From: Rhizobium sp.
GTDB lineage: Bacteria > Pseudomonadota > Alphaproteobacteria > Rhizobiales > Rhizobiaceae
Length of the DNA: 64,000 bases
Direction of reading: 5' to 3'
NCBI GenBank assembly: GCA_003527225.1
Contig: DPXQ01000044.1
Coordinates: 9,162-73,161, forward strand
Under the pieces are notes generated by a model, which saw nothing but the letters and a program-made list of their open reading frames with translations, had not been told where the DNA came from and did no database searches. Both the position numbers and the translations under genes were made by a program. Numbering within the stretch: the first letter of the stretch is position 1; every line of letters begins with the position of its first letter. This document shows, piece by piece, positions 28,957 through 39,171 of this stretch.

Positions 28957-30318
28957 ATGAAAGGCCAAGTCATGTCTTCTGAAATCGATTCCGCCAGTCT
29001 TCTTTCCCGTGCCAGTGAACTCGTTGAACTCGCCCTGAAGGCCGGGGCCGAGAAGGCCGATGCCGTCGTCGTGCGATCTCGTTCGAAATCGGTCAGTGTC
29101 CGTCTCGGGAAAGTGGAATCGACGGAGGCCTCCGAAAGCGACGATTTTTCGCTGCGCGTCTTCATCGGCAAGCAGGTCGCAAGCGTGTCCGCCAATCCGG
29201 GCTTCGATCTGAACGCGCTGGCCGAGCGTGCAGTCGCCATGGCCAGGGTTTCGCCCGAGGATCCCTTCGCGGGCCTCGCCGATGAGGCCGATCTCGCCCG
29301 CTCCTATCCTGATCTCGATCTCTATGATCCGACGGAAGTGTCGAGCGACGCGCTCCGCGATGCGGCCCTTGCGGCCGAGGAAGCGGCCCTTGCTGTCGAT
29401 GGCGTCAGCAATTCGGTCGGTGCGGGTGCGTCCGCCGGAATGGGGGGCCTCGTCCTCGTAACCTCCCACGGTTTCTCCGGCAGTTACCAGGCTTCCCGCT
29501 TCGGTCGCTCGGTCGGTGTGATCGCCGGCGAGGGAACGCAGATGGAGCGCGACCACGACTACGACAGCCGCCTTTTCTTTGCCGAACTCGATCCGGCGGA
29601 CGAGATCGGCAAACGGGCCGGCGAACGGGCGGTGCGCCGTCTCAATCCCCGCCAGGTGGAAACCGGCAAGAATGTCACAGTGGTCTTCGATCCGCGCGTG
29701 GCGCGCGGTTTCGTCGGCCATATCGCCGGCGCCATCAATGGTGCTTCGGTCGCCCGCAAGACCTCTTTCCTGCGCGACAGTATGGGCAAGCAGGTTCTGA
29801 AATCCGGGCTCAACATTACCGACGATCCGCTCAAGGTTCGCGGCTCTTCGTCCCGTCCCTTCGATGGCGAAGGTGTTCTTGGACAAAGACTGGTGATGAT
29901 CGAGGACGGTGTCCTGAACCACTGGTTCCTGTCTTCGTCGGCCGCCCGCGAACTTGGGCTGCACACCAACGGCCGTGGGGCAAGAGGCGGAACCGCCGTT
30001 TCGCCGTCATCGACCAATCTGGCGCTGGAACCCGGGACCATAGCGCCCGAGGATTTGATCCGCGAAGTGGGCACGGGCTTCTATGTCACGGAACTGATCG
30101 GACAAGGTGTCAATATGATCACCGGCGAATACAGCCGCGGCGCCACCGGCTTCTGGATCGAGAATGGCGAACTCGCATTTCCGGTTTCGGGGGTCACCAT
30201 CGCCTCGAACCTGAAGGACATGTTCATGCGGGTGACCGCCGCCAATGATATCGACCGCAAGTTCGGCGTTGCAGCCCCGACCATCGCCATCGAGGGCATG
30301 ACGCTGGCTGGCCGGTGA
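28957..30318 (+). CDS. pmbA: TldD/PmbA-family metallopeptidase
   Basis: 453 residues of the TldD/PmbA family, which in enterobacteria matures microcin B17 and degrades CcdA with its partner TldD. Typical blocks are visible: RSRSKSVSVRLGKVE near residue 45, TSHGFSGSYQ near 168, and the C-terminal GEYSRGATGFWIENGE near 390. The PmbA subunit lacks the HExxxH zinc site of TldD, and none is seen here. Its substrate in rhizobia is unknown. Either ATG 28957 or 28972 could start it; 28957 has GGAG upstream. Confidence 0.9.
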   Translation: MKGQVMSSEIDSASLLSRASELVELALKAGAEKADAVVVRSRSKSVSVRLGKVESTEASESDDFSLRVFIGKQVASVSANPGFDLNALAERAVAMARVSPEDPFAGLADEADLARSYPDLDLYDPTEVSSDALRDAALAAEEAALAVDGVSNSVGAGASAGMGGLVLVTSHGFSGSYQASRFGRSVGVIAGEGTQMERDHDYDSRLFFAELDPADEIGKRAGERAVRRLNPRQVETGKNVTVVFDPRVARGFVGHIAGAINGASVARKTSFLRDSMGKQVLKSGLNITDDPLKVRGSSSRPFDGEGVLGQRLVMIEDGVLNHWFLSSSAARELGLHTNGRGARGGTAVSPSSTNLALEPGTIAPEDLIREVGTGFYVTELIGQGVNMITGEYSRGATGFWIENGELAFPVSGVTIASNLKDMFMRVTAANDIDRKFGVAAPTIAIEGMTLAGR

Positions 30319-30352
30319 GGCCGTTGAAACGCGCAAGGGATTGGCTGCGACC

Positions 30353-31162
30353 ATGACGACCGCCTTGATGTTCGACTGGCAGGCAGATCTGGATCTTATC
30401 GCCACTGCGGCGAGGGAGGCGGGCAGTGTAGCACTGACCTTTTTCGGACAATCTCCCGAAGTCTGGTGGAAGAACGAGGGCCGCTCCCCGGTCAGTGCCG
30501 CTGACCATGCCGCCAACAGATGCCTCGAAGAGCAGTTGCGGGCAGCTCGGCCCGGCTATGGCTGGTTATCGGAAGAGACCGACGACGATCTCGTCCGGCT
30601 TGATTGCGAAACCCTTTTCGTCGTCGATCCGATCGATGGCACACGTGCCTTTATTGCGGGCAAGAATACCTGGTGCGTCAGCGTCGCCGTGGTTCATCGT
30701 GGAAAGCCGGTCGCGGGCGTACTCGTGGCCCCCGCCCTTGGCGAGGAATATTCGGCGACCGCCGAAGGTACGGCACTCAAGAACGGAAAGCCGATTTGCG
30801 TTGCGGATTTCCGCCCGTCTGAGCGGCTGCGTGTCGCGACGGCGCAGGACGTCGTTAACGCTTTCGACGCCACCATTCGCGCAAGGATAGAGCGCGTCGA
30901 GCATATCCCTTCGCTTGCCTACCGCATCGCGATGGTGGCCGAGGGCCGCATCGATGCCACGCTGGTCAAGCCCAACTCCCATGACTGGGATCTGGCCGCC
31001 GCCGATCTCATCCTCGCCCGTGCAGGCGGCAAGCTCGTCGATCTCAACGGCGATGCCCTCGTCTACAACCGCCCGGAGGTCAGCCATGACGTCCTCTGCG
31101 CGGCGACGGAAGGCGAACTTCCGGAACTCCTGAAGCACCTCCTCCTGTTGCACCGCGGTTGA
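30353..31162 (+). CDS. Inositol-monophosphatase family protein, CysQ-like
   Basis: 269 residues from ATG 30353, with the metal-binding motifs of the FIG superfamily: EET near residue 74, DPIDGTRAF near 90, and WDLAAADLILARAGG near 212. The most likely activity is 3'(2'),5'-bisphosphate nucleotidase (PAP removal) or inositol phosphatase. It follows pmbA by 34 bp and precedes the DUF4170-waaA-lpxK group on the same strand. I leave the symbol empty because the sequence does not separate CysQ from other family members. Confidence 0.85.
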   Translation: MTTALMFDWQADLDLIATAAREAGSVALTFFGQSPEVWWKNEGRSPVSAADHAANRCLEEQLRAARPGYGWLSEETDDDLVRLDCETLFVVDPIDGTRAFIAGKNTWCVSVAVVHRGKPVAGVLVAPALGEEYSATAEGTALKNGKPICVADFRPSERLRVATAQDVVNAFDATIRARIERVEHIPSLAYRIAMVAEGRIDATLVKPNSHDWDLAAADLILARAGGKLVDLNGDALVYNRPEVSHDVLCAATEGELPELLKHLLLLHRG

Positions 31163-31224
31163 CCTTTTCGCCGAAATCGAGCAGAGGAAAGGGGGAGGCG
31201 AACGTGAATGGAAAGAAATCTAGA

Positions 31225-31473
31225 ATGACTGAATCCAACGATAAAAAGCAGCTTCTTCATCTCGTATTCGGCGGTGAATTGTCCAGCCTCAAGGACGTCC
31301 AGTTCGAGGATCTGAATAGCCTCGACATCGTTGGCATCTTCCCTGATTATGCCAGCGCGCTGGCTGCCTGGAAGGCCAAGGCACAGGCGACTGTGGACAA
31401 TGCTCATATGCGTTATTTCATCGTTCACATGCATCGCCTGCTGACCCCGGGCGAAGTCGTCAACGGCCAGTAA
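31225..31473 (+). CDS. DUF4170 protein
   Basis: 82 residues, starting MTESNDKKQLLHLVFGGEL, of the DUF4170 family found just upstream of waaA in Rhizobiales. It is a soluble small protein with no known function; the HMRYFIVHMHRLL block is the conserved C-terminal part. A GTG at 31204, in frame and preceded by a very strong GGGGGAGG site, would add 7 residues and may be the real start. Its position suggests a link to lipid A/Kdo assembly, which is inference. Confidence 0.85.
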   Translation: MTESNDKKQLLHLVFGGELSSLKDVQFEDLNSLDIVGIFPDYASALAAWKAKAQATVDNAHMRYFIVHMHRLLTPGEVVNGQ

Positions 31474-31634
31474 TGATATTGCTTTGGGCCGATGCCGCTT
31501 GGGCCCCAGTGCCCGGGGGCGGCGGCCGGATGTCACTTTTTAAACGTAGTCTCGCAGCATTGATTGTTTCAGCGTGGCCAGCCTGATCGAAAGGGCGAAA
31601 TGGCATTGAAAACAAACACAGGCGGTCCGAACAG

Positions 31635-32960
31635 ATGGCGATGATCGACGGATTGGCATCGATTGCCATCGCCAGCTACAGCTGGGCGGGTGTCGCGGCC
31701 TATCCTTTGGCCGGGCCGCTGCTGGCGTTGCGCGCGGCCAAGGGCAAGGAAGACCGTGCGCGCCGGTGGGAGCGTTTCGGCTACGCCGCGCTCGATCGCC
31801 CGGCGGGACCGCTTGTTTGGGTTCATGCTGCAAGCGTCGGCGAGACACTGGCGGTCGTTCCCCTGATGCGAGAGCTGCGCCGCCGCAACATCAACGTGCT
31901 CTTGACCACCGGGACAGTGACGTCCGCCGAACTCGTCCGCTTCAGGCTCAATGGCGAAATTCTCCATCAATATGTGCCGCTGGACATGAAGCCGGCAATC
32001 CGCCGCTTTCTCGACTATTGGCAGCCAGACCTCGCAATCTCGGTCGAATCCGAAATCTGGCCCGCGACCCTGGCGGAACTGCGCAAACGCCACATCCCAC
32101 AGATCCTCGTGAACGCCCGGATGTCGGACCGGTCCTTCGACCGCTGGAGCCGCCATCTCTCGATCGCCGAGGCCCTGTTCTCAAAGCTTGCTCTGGTTAT
32201 CGCCCAGTCGGATGTGGATGCCGAGCGTTTCCGCGATCTCGGCGCCTGGCCGGTCAGCGTTTCCGGGAACATCAAGGTCGACGGTGACGCGCCGCCCTGC
32301 GACGAGGCTCTGCTATCGCGCTATCGCGAACAGATCGGCGAACGAAAGACCTGGGCTGCGATCTCCACCTTCGAAGGCGAGGAGAAGGTCGCGATGATGG
32401 TTCATCGGGCCCTGAAGGCGCATACCGGTTTGCTGACGATTGTCGTTCCCCGCCATCCCGAGCGCTGCGACGAGATTGAGGCGATGATGGTGGAAAAGGG
32501 GTTCACTGTGGCGCGGCGGACTCGCGGCGACACCGTGACGCCGGAAACCGACATCCTGTTAGGCGACACGATCGGCGAGATGGGGCTTTTCCTGCGGCTG
32601 ACGGAGATCGCATTCGTCGGGCGTTCGCTCACTGCCGAGGGCGGGCAGAATCCGCTGGAGCCGGCCATGCTCGGTTGCGCCGTCCTGTCTGGCCCGAATG
32701 TGGGCAACTTCCGCGAGAGCTACCAGCGTCTCGTGCGCAACGGCAATGCGCGCATCGTCCGCGATGCCGAAATGCTGGCGAAGGCAGTGCATTTCCTGTC
32801 CTCGAATGATCTCGCGCGCCACAAGATGGTCGATGCAGGCATGGAGAGCATACAGGAGATGCGAGGCGCCCTGAATGCGACCATCAAGGGGCTGGAACCC
32901 TATATCAATCCGCTGACCGTGAAGGCGAGGCTGGAGCCGCGCGTTGCGAGCCAGGGCTGA
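31635..32960 (+). CDS. waaA: 3-deoxy-D-manno-octulosonic acid transferase
   Basis: 441 residues, GT30 family. It transfers Kdo from CMP-Kdo to lipid IVA at the inner membrane. An N-terminal hydrophobic anchor is followed by WVHAASVGE near residue 57, with the conserved glutamate, then SVESEIWPATL near 137 and the C-terminal GGQNPLEPAMLG near 337. It lies upstream of the HAD gene and lpxK in one direction, a lipid A/core cluster. Confidence 0.95.
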   Translation: MAMIDGLASIAIASYSWAGVAAYPLAGPLLALRAAKGKEDRARRWERFGYAALDRPAGPLVWVHAASVGETLAVVPLMRELRRRNINVLLTTGTVTSAELVRFRLNGEILHQYVPLDMKPAIRRFLDYWQPDLAISVESEIWPATLAELRKRHIPQILVNARMSDRSFDRWSRHLSIAEALFSKLALVIAQSDVDAERFRDLGAWPVSVSGNIKVDGDAPPCDEALLSRYREQIGERKTWAAISTFEGEEKVAMMVHRALKAHTGLLTIVVPRHPERCDEIEAMMVEKGFTVARRTRGDTVTPETDILLGDTIGEMGLFLRLTEIAFVGRSLTAEGGQNPLEPAMLGCAVLSGPNVGNFRESYQRLVRNGNARIVRDAEMLAKAVHFLSSNDLARHKMVDAGMESIQEMRGALNATIKGLEPYINPLTVKARLEPRVASQG

Positions 32961-32983
32961 GGGCGAAAGCGGGAACGGTGCAG

Positions 32984-33691
32984 ATGAAGTGGGGCGGAAA
33001 CATCGCCGGCATCCTTTTTGACAAGGACGGCACGCTTCTCGATTTCGACGAAAGCTGGGCGCCGGTCAATCGTCGGCTCGCGCTGCTTGCCGCCTCCGGC
33101 GATACCGCGCTGGCCGACCGTCTGCTCCTTGCCTGCGGCATGGATCCGGCAAGCGGGCATATCGTGCCCGACAGTCTGTTCGCGGCCGGCAACACGCGCG
33201 AGATTGCCGAGGGTCTGGTGGCTGCCGGATCGCCGATCGACAGCCAGGTGCTGACCCCGATGCTGGACGAGCTTTTCGCCAGTTCGGCGGAACTCTCGGT
33301 TCCGGTCACCGAATTGGCGCCGCTCTTTTCGAGCCTGCACGGGCGCGGTTACAAGCTCGGGATTGCCTCGAGCGACAATGAAAGGTCGATCCGCCATATC
33401 GTCGACCGTTTCGGCATTTCCAGCTATGTGGATTTCGTCGCCGGCTATGACAGCGGTCACGGCTCGAAGCCGGAACCGGGAATGGTCCTGGAGTTCTGCC
33501 GGGCGACCGGGCTTGAGCCCCATCAGGTGGCGGTGGTCGGAGACAACAATCACGACATGCATATGGGTCGGAACGCCGGCGCGGGCCTCAAGGTCGCGGT
33601 GCTGAGTGGCACGGGTTCGCGCGCGACGCTCGAAGCCGCCAGCGACATCTGCCTGAACGACATTACGGAGCTCGAAGCTCTGCTTTCGTGA
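32984..33691 (+). CDS. HAD-family hydrolase (phosphoglycolate phosphatase-like)
   Basis: 235 residues with HAD motif I FDKDGTLLDF near residue 12, the motif II region GIASSDNERS near 128, Lys in GSKPEPGM near 163, and motif IV VVGDNNHDMHMG near 184. The Gph-like cap is between motifs I and II. The in-frame GTG at 32978 is too close to the ribosome site; ATG 32984 is preferred. It lies between waaA and lpxK; a role in Kdo or heptose phosphate metabolism is conceivable but unproven. Confidence 0.85.
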   Translation: MKWGGNIAGILFDKDGTLLDFDESWAPVNRRLALLAASGDTALADRLLLACGMDPASGHIVPDSLFAAGNTREIAEGLVAAGSPIDSQVLTPMLDELFASSAELSVPVTELAPLFSSLHGRGYKLGIASSDNERSIRHIVDRFGISSYVDFVAGYDSGHGSKPEPGMVLEFCRATGLEPHQVAVVGDNNHDMHMGRNAGAGLKVAVLSGTGSRATLEAASDICLNDITELEALLS

Positions 33692-33828
33692 GAGCGCCAT
33701 CGGCCGAAGGTAGTCGCCCCTCATCCGAGACGGCTTGACGAATGGCACTTGCCTGCGGTCTTTTGCTAATATGATTAATAATGCCTTACCGGCAAGGCCT
33801 CGCGAGGAGGCCGGAGGGAACTGACACC

Positions 33829-34872
33829 ATGGTATCGGAAGCACCACCGTTCTGGTGGACCAAACCGGATTGGCGGGCTTGGGCCTTGTCGCCGCTATCC
33901 TTCGTCTATGGGCAGATCGCCGGCCGTCGCATGGCCAGAAACAGGCGGCAATCGTCTCCTGTGCCGGTCGTCTGTGTCGGGAATTTCACGGTTGGCGGCG
34001 CGGGCAAGACCCCGACCGTTCTCGCCCTTGTCCGTGCCGCAAAGGCGCAGGGGCTGACGCCCGGAGTGCTCAGTCGTGGCTATGGCGGTTCTCTCGATGT
34101 CACGACCGTGGTCGACCCGGATCACCACCGCTCCGTCGATGTCGGCGACGAACCTCTGTTGCTGGCCCGTCATGCCTTGACGGTCATCTCGCGCAAGCGC
34201 GTCGCCGGCGCGCGCCGGCTCGTCGACGAAGGCGCGGACATCATCATCATGGACGATGGTTTCCAGAGTGCGCGTCTGGCCGTCGATTTCGCTCTGGTCG
34301 TCATCGATACGGTGCGCGGCATCGGCAACGGCCATCTCGTGCCGGGCGGACCGGTGCGCGCGCCGATCCGCGTCCAGATGCGGTATCTCGATGCCATCCT
34401 GAAGGTGGGAAACGGCAACGCCGCAGACCGTCTTGTCCGTCAGGCGGCCCGCGCCGGAAAACCCATCTACGTGGCGTCTCTTTCACCGCACGGCGATGCG
34501 GGGCTTGCGGGCCAGCGCCTTCTGGCCTTTGCAGGCATAGCCGATCCTGACAAGTTCTACCGCACTCTGGGTGACCTCGGGGCCGAGGTCGTCGAGCAGC
34601 GGTCCTTTCCCGATCATCACCATCTGAACGACGACGAGATCGCCGATTTGCTCGATCACGCGGCGGCCAATGGCCTGCAATTGGCAACGACTGCGAAGGA
34701 TTTGGTGCGCCTCAAGGGTGCAAACGGTCGCGCGGCCGAACTCGCCGCCAAATGTCGGGTGGTCGAGGTGGATATGGTTTTCGACGATCCGAACGCGCCG
34801 GCGAAGATTCTGGACAGGGCAATCGAGGTACATCGTGCCCGTCGGCTCAAGGAGGGTCGCTTCGGCCGATAG
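33829..34872 (+). CDS. lpxK: Tetraacyldisaccharide 4'-kinase
   Basis: 347 residues. It phosphorylates the 4' position of the lipid A disaccharide at the inner membrane. An N-terminal membrane-associating segment precedes the P-loop VGGAGKTPT near residue 58; DEPLLLARH near 110 and IIIMDDGFQ near 137 follow. The ATG at 33829 ([10 protein letters not shown]) has GGAGGG upstream; the longer frame from 33781 is less likely. Lipid A cluster member with waaA. Confidence 0.94.
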   Translation: MVSEAPPFWWTKPDWRAWALSPLSFVYGQIAGRRMARNRRQSSPVPVVCVGNFTVGGAGKTPTVLALVRAAKAQGLTPGVLSRGYGGSLDVTTVVDPDHHRSVDVGDEPLLLARHALTVISRKRVAGARRLVDEGADIIIMDDGFQSARLAVDFALVVIDTVRGIGNGHLVPGGPVRAPIRVQMRYLDAILKVGNGNAADRLVRQAARAGKPIYVASLSPHGDAGLAGQRLLAFAGIADPDKFYRTLGDLGAEVVEQRSFPDHHHLNDDEIADLLDHAAANGLQLATTAKDLVRLKGANGRAAELAAKCRVVEVDMVFDDPNAPAKILDRAIEVHRARRLKEGRFGR

Positions 34873-34874
34873 TA

Positions 34875-35105
34875 TCAGCTCTTCTGCACCGGAAGTGCGC
34901 CGGCCCGCTTCTCCGCCTCGAAGGAGGCCGCCGCATCCGCATAGGGTTCCTGGCGCGCCACGCTCCAGTAACGCAGCTCGTCGATCATGATCGGCTTTCC
35001 GGTCATCGCGCAGATGACATAGGAGCCCGGCGACAGGATCTGGAAGTCGGCATCAAGATAGCGGATTTTCGCCTCACGGTTTCCGCTGCCTTCAAAACGG
35101 TTCAT
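34875..35105 (-). CDS. DUF2093 protein
   Basis: 76 residues of the DUF2093 family, recognisable by IRYLDADFQILSPGSYVIC and GKPIMIDELRYWSV. It is a small soluble protein conserved in Rhizobiales beside lpxK and mutL. The function is unknown. It is convergent with lpxK, with a 2-bp gap. Confidence 0.9.
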   Translation of the reverse strand: MNRFEGSGNREAKIRYLDADFQILSPGSYVICAMTGKPIMIDELRYWSVARQEPYADAAASFEAEKRAGALPVQKS

Positions 35106-35171
35106 GTCAGATCACTCCTTCGCGCGTCATCGCATTGCAATAACCCGCGACTTGACGGAATTCCAGCACTA

Positions 35172-36980
35172 TCAGCTGCGGCCAAACAGCCGCTCTATGT
35201 CCGAAAGCTTGAGTTCCACATAGGTCGGCCGCCCGTGATTGCACTGGCCGGAGCCGGGCGTTTCCTCCATTTGCCGCAACAGCGCGTTCATCTCCTCGAC
35301 CTTCAGGAGCCGTCCGGAGCGGACGGAACCATGGCAGGCCATCGTTGCTGCGACATGCTCGAGCCTCGCGGCGAGCCCTTGCGCGGTGTCCCATTCGGCG
35401 ATCTCGTCCGCCAGCTGATGGACGAGGCCATGGATGTCCATTTCGCCGAGCATGGCCGGCGTTTCGCGCACGGCGATGGCGCCGGGACCGAAGCGTTCGA
35501 TCGAAAGACCGAGCTGTTCCAGCCCTTCCGCATGCGCCATCAGCCGGTCGCAGTCCTCCTCCGGCAGATCGATGATCTCCGGTATCAGCAGGCCCTGCGA
35601 CGGCAATCGCCGTCCGCTCAGAGCCTTGCGCATCTGCTCGAATACCAGACGCTCGTGCGCTGCGTGCTGGTCAACGATGACGAGCCCGTCCCGTGTCTGC
35701 GCGACAATGTAGTTGGCGTGAACCTGCGCCCTTGCAGCACCGAGCGGAAAGTTGGCCGTCTCGGGCGCCGCGGCGCTCGTTGCGGCTTGTTGCTCGGCGC
35801 GGGCCGCCGGCATCACGACCGTATCGAAACCGGCCTGCGTTCCTTCGCCGAAGCCGCCCGTCTGCGAGCCGGTCATGGGGCGATAGGGCGAGGTTTCCGC
35901 GCTCCAACCATAGGAAGCGGGCGCGGGCGGCGGCGGTCTGAAACCGGGGCGGAAAGCGCGCAGCATTCCGCCGGCGCCAGTCGTCGACGCCCGGTCGCCC
36001 TCGCGCTTCAGTGCCTCGCGGATAGCTCCGACGATCAGGCCGCGGACGAGTCCCGGATCACGGAAACGGACGTCGGATTTCGCCGGATGGACATTGACGT
36101 CGACCAGTGCCGGGTCAATGTCGATCGACAGAACCGCCACCGGATAGCGGCCCTGGGGAATCGTTTCGGCATAGGCGCCGCGGATTGCTCCGAGGATCTG
36201 CTTGTCCTGTACCGGGCGGCCGTTGACGAAGGCATACTGGTGGGTGGAATTGCCCCGGTTGAAGGTCGGAAGGCCGGCAAAGCCACCCAGCCGCACATCC
36301 TCACGCTCGGCATCGAGCGCGATCGCATTGTCGCGGAAATCGGCGCCCAGGATCTGGGCGATGCGGGCAAGATGATCGGTCCCCGTCGCGGCGAATTCTA
36401 GCGTCGAGCGGTCGCTTCCCGAAAGCACGAAGCGGATGTTCGGAAAGGCAATCGCCATGCGCTTGACGACCTCGGTGATCGCGGCTGCTTCAGCCCTTTC
36501 GCTTTTCAGGAATTTCAGCCGCGCCGGGGTCGCGAAAAACAGGTCGCGCACTTCGACGGTCGTGCCGGGATTGGCGGCGACGGGGCGCAAGGGGGAGACC
36601 TTTCCGCCGGCGACGCTGATTTCAGCCCCTTCTGGGCTGCCCGGCCGTCGGCTGGCGATCGACAGCTTGGCGACGGAGCCGATCGAGGGCAGCGCCTCGC
36701 CACGGAAACCGAGGCTGCGGATATCGAAGAGCGTATCGGTGATCTTCGAGGTGCAGTGCCGGCGTATCGCGAGTTCCAGATCGGCCGCGTCCATGCCGCT
36801 GCCATTGTCTGTTACGCGAAGCAGACTCTTGCCACCTCCGGCGGTCGCGATCTCGATGCGGCTTGCACCGGCGTCGATGGCGTTTTCGATCAGTTCCTTG
36901 GCCGCGCTCGCCGGTCTTTCAATGACTTCGCCGGCGGCGATCTGGTTGATCAGGGTTTCGGATAATTGCTGGATGGCCAT
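35172..36980 (-). CDS. mutL: DNA mismatch repair protein MutL
   Basis: 602 residues. The GHKL ATPase domain is N-terminal: [12 protein letters not shown] near residue 30, VTDNGSGM near 57, and [10 protein letters not shown] near 95. A variable Pro/Ala-rich linker covers about 330-400, and the dimerisation domain has [14 protein letters not shown] near 437. It couples MutS mismatch recognition to downstream repair. The ATG at 36980 ([19 protein letters not shown]) is the family start. It continues in the same direction as the DUF2093 gene, 66 bp apart. Confidence 0.96.
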   Translation of the reverse strand: MAIQQLSETLINQIAAGEVIERPASAAKELIENAIDAGASRIEIATAGGGKSLLRVTDNGSGMDAADLELAIRRHCTSKITDTLFDIRSLGFRGEALPSIGSVAKLSIASRRPGSPEGAEISVAGGKVSPLRPVAANPGTTVEVRDLFFATPARLKFLKSERAEAAAITEVVKRMAIAFPNIRFVLSGSDRSTLEFAATGTDHLARIAQILGADFRDNAIALDAEREDVRLGGFAGLPTFNRGNSTHQYAFVNGRPVQDKQILGAIRGAYAETIPQGRYPVAVLSIDIDPALVDVNVHPAKSDVRFRDPGLVRGLIVGAIREALKREGDRASTTGAGGMLRAFRPGFRPPPPAPASYGWSAETSPYRPMTGSQTGGFGEGTQAGFDTVVMPAARAEQQAATSAAAPETANFPLGAARAQVHANYIVAQTRDGLVIVDQHAAHERLVFEQMRKALSGRRLPSQGLLIPEIIDLPEEDCDRLMAHAEGLEQLGLSIERFGPGAIAVRETPAMLGEMDIHGLVHQLADEIAEWDTAQGLAARLEHVAATMACHGSVRSGRLLKVEEMNALLRQMEETPGSGQCNHGRPTYVELKLSDIERLFGRS

Positions 36981-37356
36981 TCTCTCCTTTTCTCGGATTC
37001 GCGGCGAAGTGGAAAGGCCAAAGTGGCGAAAGCCCCACAAATCCGCCTGTGGCCGTCACCAGCCGGTTGCGGAATTTAATATCGCGTTAAGGATAAGGCA
37101 CTAACTTCGGTTGTGTATTGAATTGATTACCAGGAACGACTGGTTGTCCAGAGCTGGAGGGGAGGCCGATTGCTGGAGCCGTCATTCCGTCAAATCCTTT
37201 CTTTGGCTGCGTCAGGTCGGCACCAGCATGCTTGCTCATATCTGACCGCAATTTGTTCATGGCATTGGATGCGGTCGCTTTGCGATTCTTCGAGGCAATA
37301 ATGTGAAAGACTTTGCAGCAGTCCCTGCCGGAGAAAGACTGAAGGGGAACGACCTG
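36981..37356. other. Divergent intergenic region, mutL / PAS-receiver gene
   Basis: About 0.38 kb between divergent genes. It should hold both promoters, but no clear operator, RNA gene or strong hairpin is visible. An in-frame GTG at 37303 could extend the downstream gene into it. Confidence 0.5.
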
Positions 37357-39045
37357 ATGGGCGATATGGCATCCGGGGATGCGCAATTGCAGACGACGGT
37401 GCTCGATGCCGTGTCAGACGCCCTTTCCGCTGCTTTCATCATCTACGACAAGAATGACGAGATGATCTATGCGAGCCGTCTGGTGCGCAACTACTTTCCT
37501 GTGCCGCAGAACTACCTTTTGCCCGGTACGCGGCTGCGGGAGTTCCTCGGCGCCGTCTATGACGCCGGTGGACGGCACAATTGCTCTCCGGCCAACGTCA
37601 AGGGAAGCGGTGGTGGTCGGGAGGAATGGATCGCTGAGCATATCGCTGCACATTGGCGGGAGCGCTCGGACTTTCAGGAGCGCGACGCGCACAACCGTTG
37701 GACGAAATATTCGAAGCGCCGGCTGCCCTCGGGATACGGCCTCTGCGTCATCACCGACATTACCGAGCAGAAGAAGCGCGAGGAGCAGTGGCGTGCCGAT
37801 GTCGAGAGGGTGCAACTGACCGAGGAGATCCTCGACAATCTGCCTCACCCGATCTACGTCCAGGATCGCGACCTTACGCTGGTGGCCGTCAACAAGGCGT
37901 TCTGCGCCAAGATGGCAACAGGGGCCGAAGGTGTTCTCGGCAAGAACGTCAAGGATGTCTTCGACACTCAACTCTCGGCCCGCCTCGATGCGGCCGGCCG
38001 GCATGTCCTCGAAACTGGCATCCCATCTGCTATTTCGGCAGGTATATCATGTCCCGGACGGGAGGAGGTGCCCGTCTTGGTCCGCAGCCGCCGCGTCGGC
38101 AAGCCGGGACGGTATTTCGTCGTAACGAGCCTCGACGATCTGGCCGAGATCGCGCCCGACGGCGAGGCCAACGGCGCGGCCGAGACACGTACCGAACCGG
38201 CGCCACGGATTGCTCTCGCCGAACCGATCACGGGCGAGGTTCGTATGGACGATCGTCTGCCCGAGGTGGCGGATCTTGCCGGCCGCAAGATCTTGCTGGT
38301 GACCACTGATAACGATTTCGAGGCACGGAGCCTGAAAACGCTGGCAAAGCTTGGCATCGAGGCCTGCTCCGTGCATGACGCGGATGAGGAGGAGGCCTTT
38401 CTCAACGTTGCAAGATCCGAAGGCGTCGCCATCGACCTCGTCGTCGTCGACACGCAGATGGAGTTGAAATGTCTGGAACTGGCGGAGCTGTACGGCGTTG
38501 ACGCGCTGACACTGGACAACTTCCAGCTCGACACCGAGCTCGCCTTTCGCGTCGCCCAGCACCTTGGCGGATTGGAGCACTCCGGTTCGCAGGCCGATGA
38601 TTGGGAGATCACGACGGGAGACGACGGTATCATGCCGAAGACGGGCGGGGCGGATCCGGTCGTCCTCGTCGCGGAGGACAACGAAATAAACCAGATCGTG
38701 TTTTCGCAGATACTGGACGGCCTGGGCTTCCGTTACCGGATCGCGTCGACTGGCGAGGAGGCGCTCCGCCTATGGCAGGAACTGCGCCCGCAGATCGTTC
38801 TGATGGACATCACGCTGCCGGATATGAACGGGTTCGAAGTTTGCCGGCGCATCAGGGAACTGGGGCGGGTCTGCGGCTGCGAGACCCCGGTCATCGGGGT
38901 ACTTGTCCATGCCTTTGAGCGCGACAGGGAAGATTGCGTCGCTGCCGGCATGAACGACGTCGTCCTGAAGCCGCTGAGCCCCGACATTATCGAGGGCGTA
39001 TTTCAGCGCTTCATCCCCGGTTATGTTGGCCTGTCGATTGGTTGA
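37357..39045 (+). CDS. PAS-PAS-receiver signalling protein without kinase or output domain
   Basis: 562 residues from ATG 37357 (AAGGGGAA ribosome site); a GTG at 37303 would add 18. Two PAS-like domains lie at about 15-130 and 155-270. A degenerate receiver-like region follows at about 300-405 (KILLVTTDND, VVVDTQM), then a complete receiver at about 430-550 with VAEDNEIN, LMDITLPDMNG and VLKPLSP. There is no HisKA, HATPase, GGDEF or DNA-binding domain, so it must act through partners. The next gene on the same strand is a GGDEF-EAL protein, a likely functional neighbour. Confidence 0.8.
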   Translation: MGDMASGDAQLQTTVLDAVSDALSAAFIIYDKNDEMIYASRLVRNYFPVPQNYLLPGTRLREFLGAVYDAGGRHNCSPANVKGSGGGREEWIAEHIAAHWRERSDFQERDAHNRWTKYSKRRLPSGYGLCVITDITEQKKREEQWRADVERVQLTEEILDNLPHPIYVQDRDLTLVAVNKAFCAKMATGAEGVLGKNVKDVFDTQLSARLDAAGRHVLETGIPSAISAGISCPGREEVPVLVRSRRVGKPGRYFVVTSLDDLAEIAPDGEANGAAETRTEPAPRIALAEPITGEVRMDDRLPEVADLAGRKILLVTTDNDFEARSLKTLAKLGIEACSVHDADEEEAFLNVARSEGVAIDLVVVDTQMELKCLELAELYGVDALTLDNFQLDTELAFRVAQHLGGLEHSGSQADDWEITTGDDGIMPKTGGADPVVLVAEDNEINQIVFSQILDGLGFRYRIASTGEEALRLWQELRPQIVLMDITLPDMNGFEVCRRIRELGRVCGCETPVIGVLVHAFERDREDCVAAGMNDVVLKPLSPDIIEGVFQRFIPGYVGLSIG

Positions 39046-39171
39046 AAGGCTGTCAACCCCCTAAATCATGGACTGTGGCGGGCAGCCAAGATCGCGAAAT
39101 TGCTATTATATTTTTAATGATTCCCACCCATTCTCCCTATTTGGAACAGGACTCTCTCCAGGAATCCGTGG

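Noticed and set aside
27144..28982. A 612-codon plus-strand frame opposite the cation antiporter
   Set aside because: The minus strand encodes a clear CPA2 antiporter with TrkA-N domain; the plus frame gives a composition-biased His/Arg/Glu-rich shadow.
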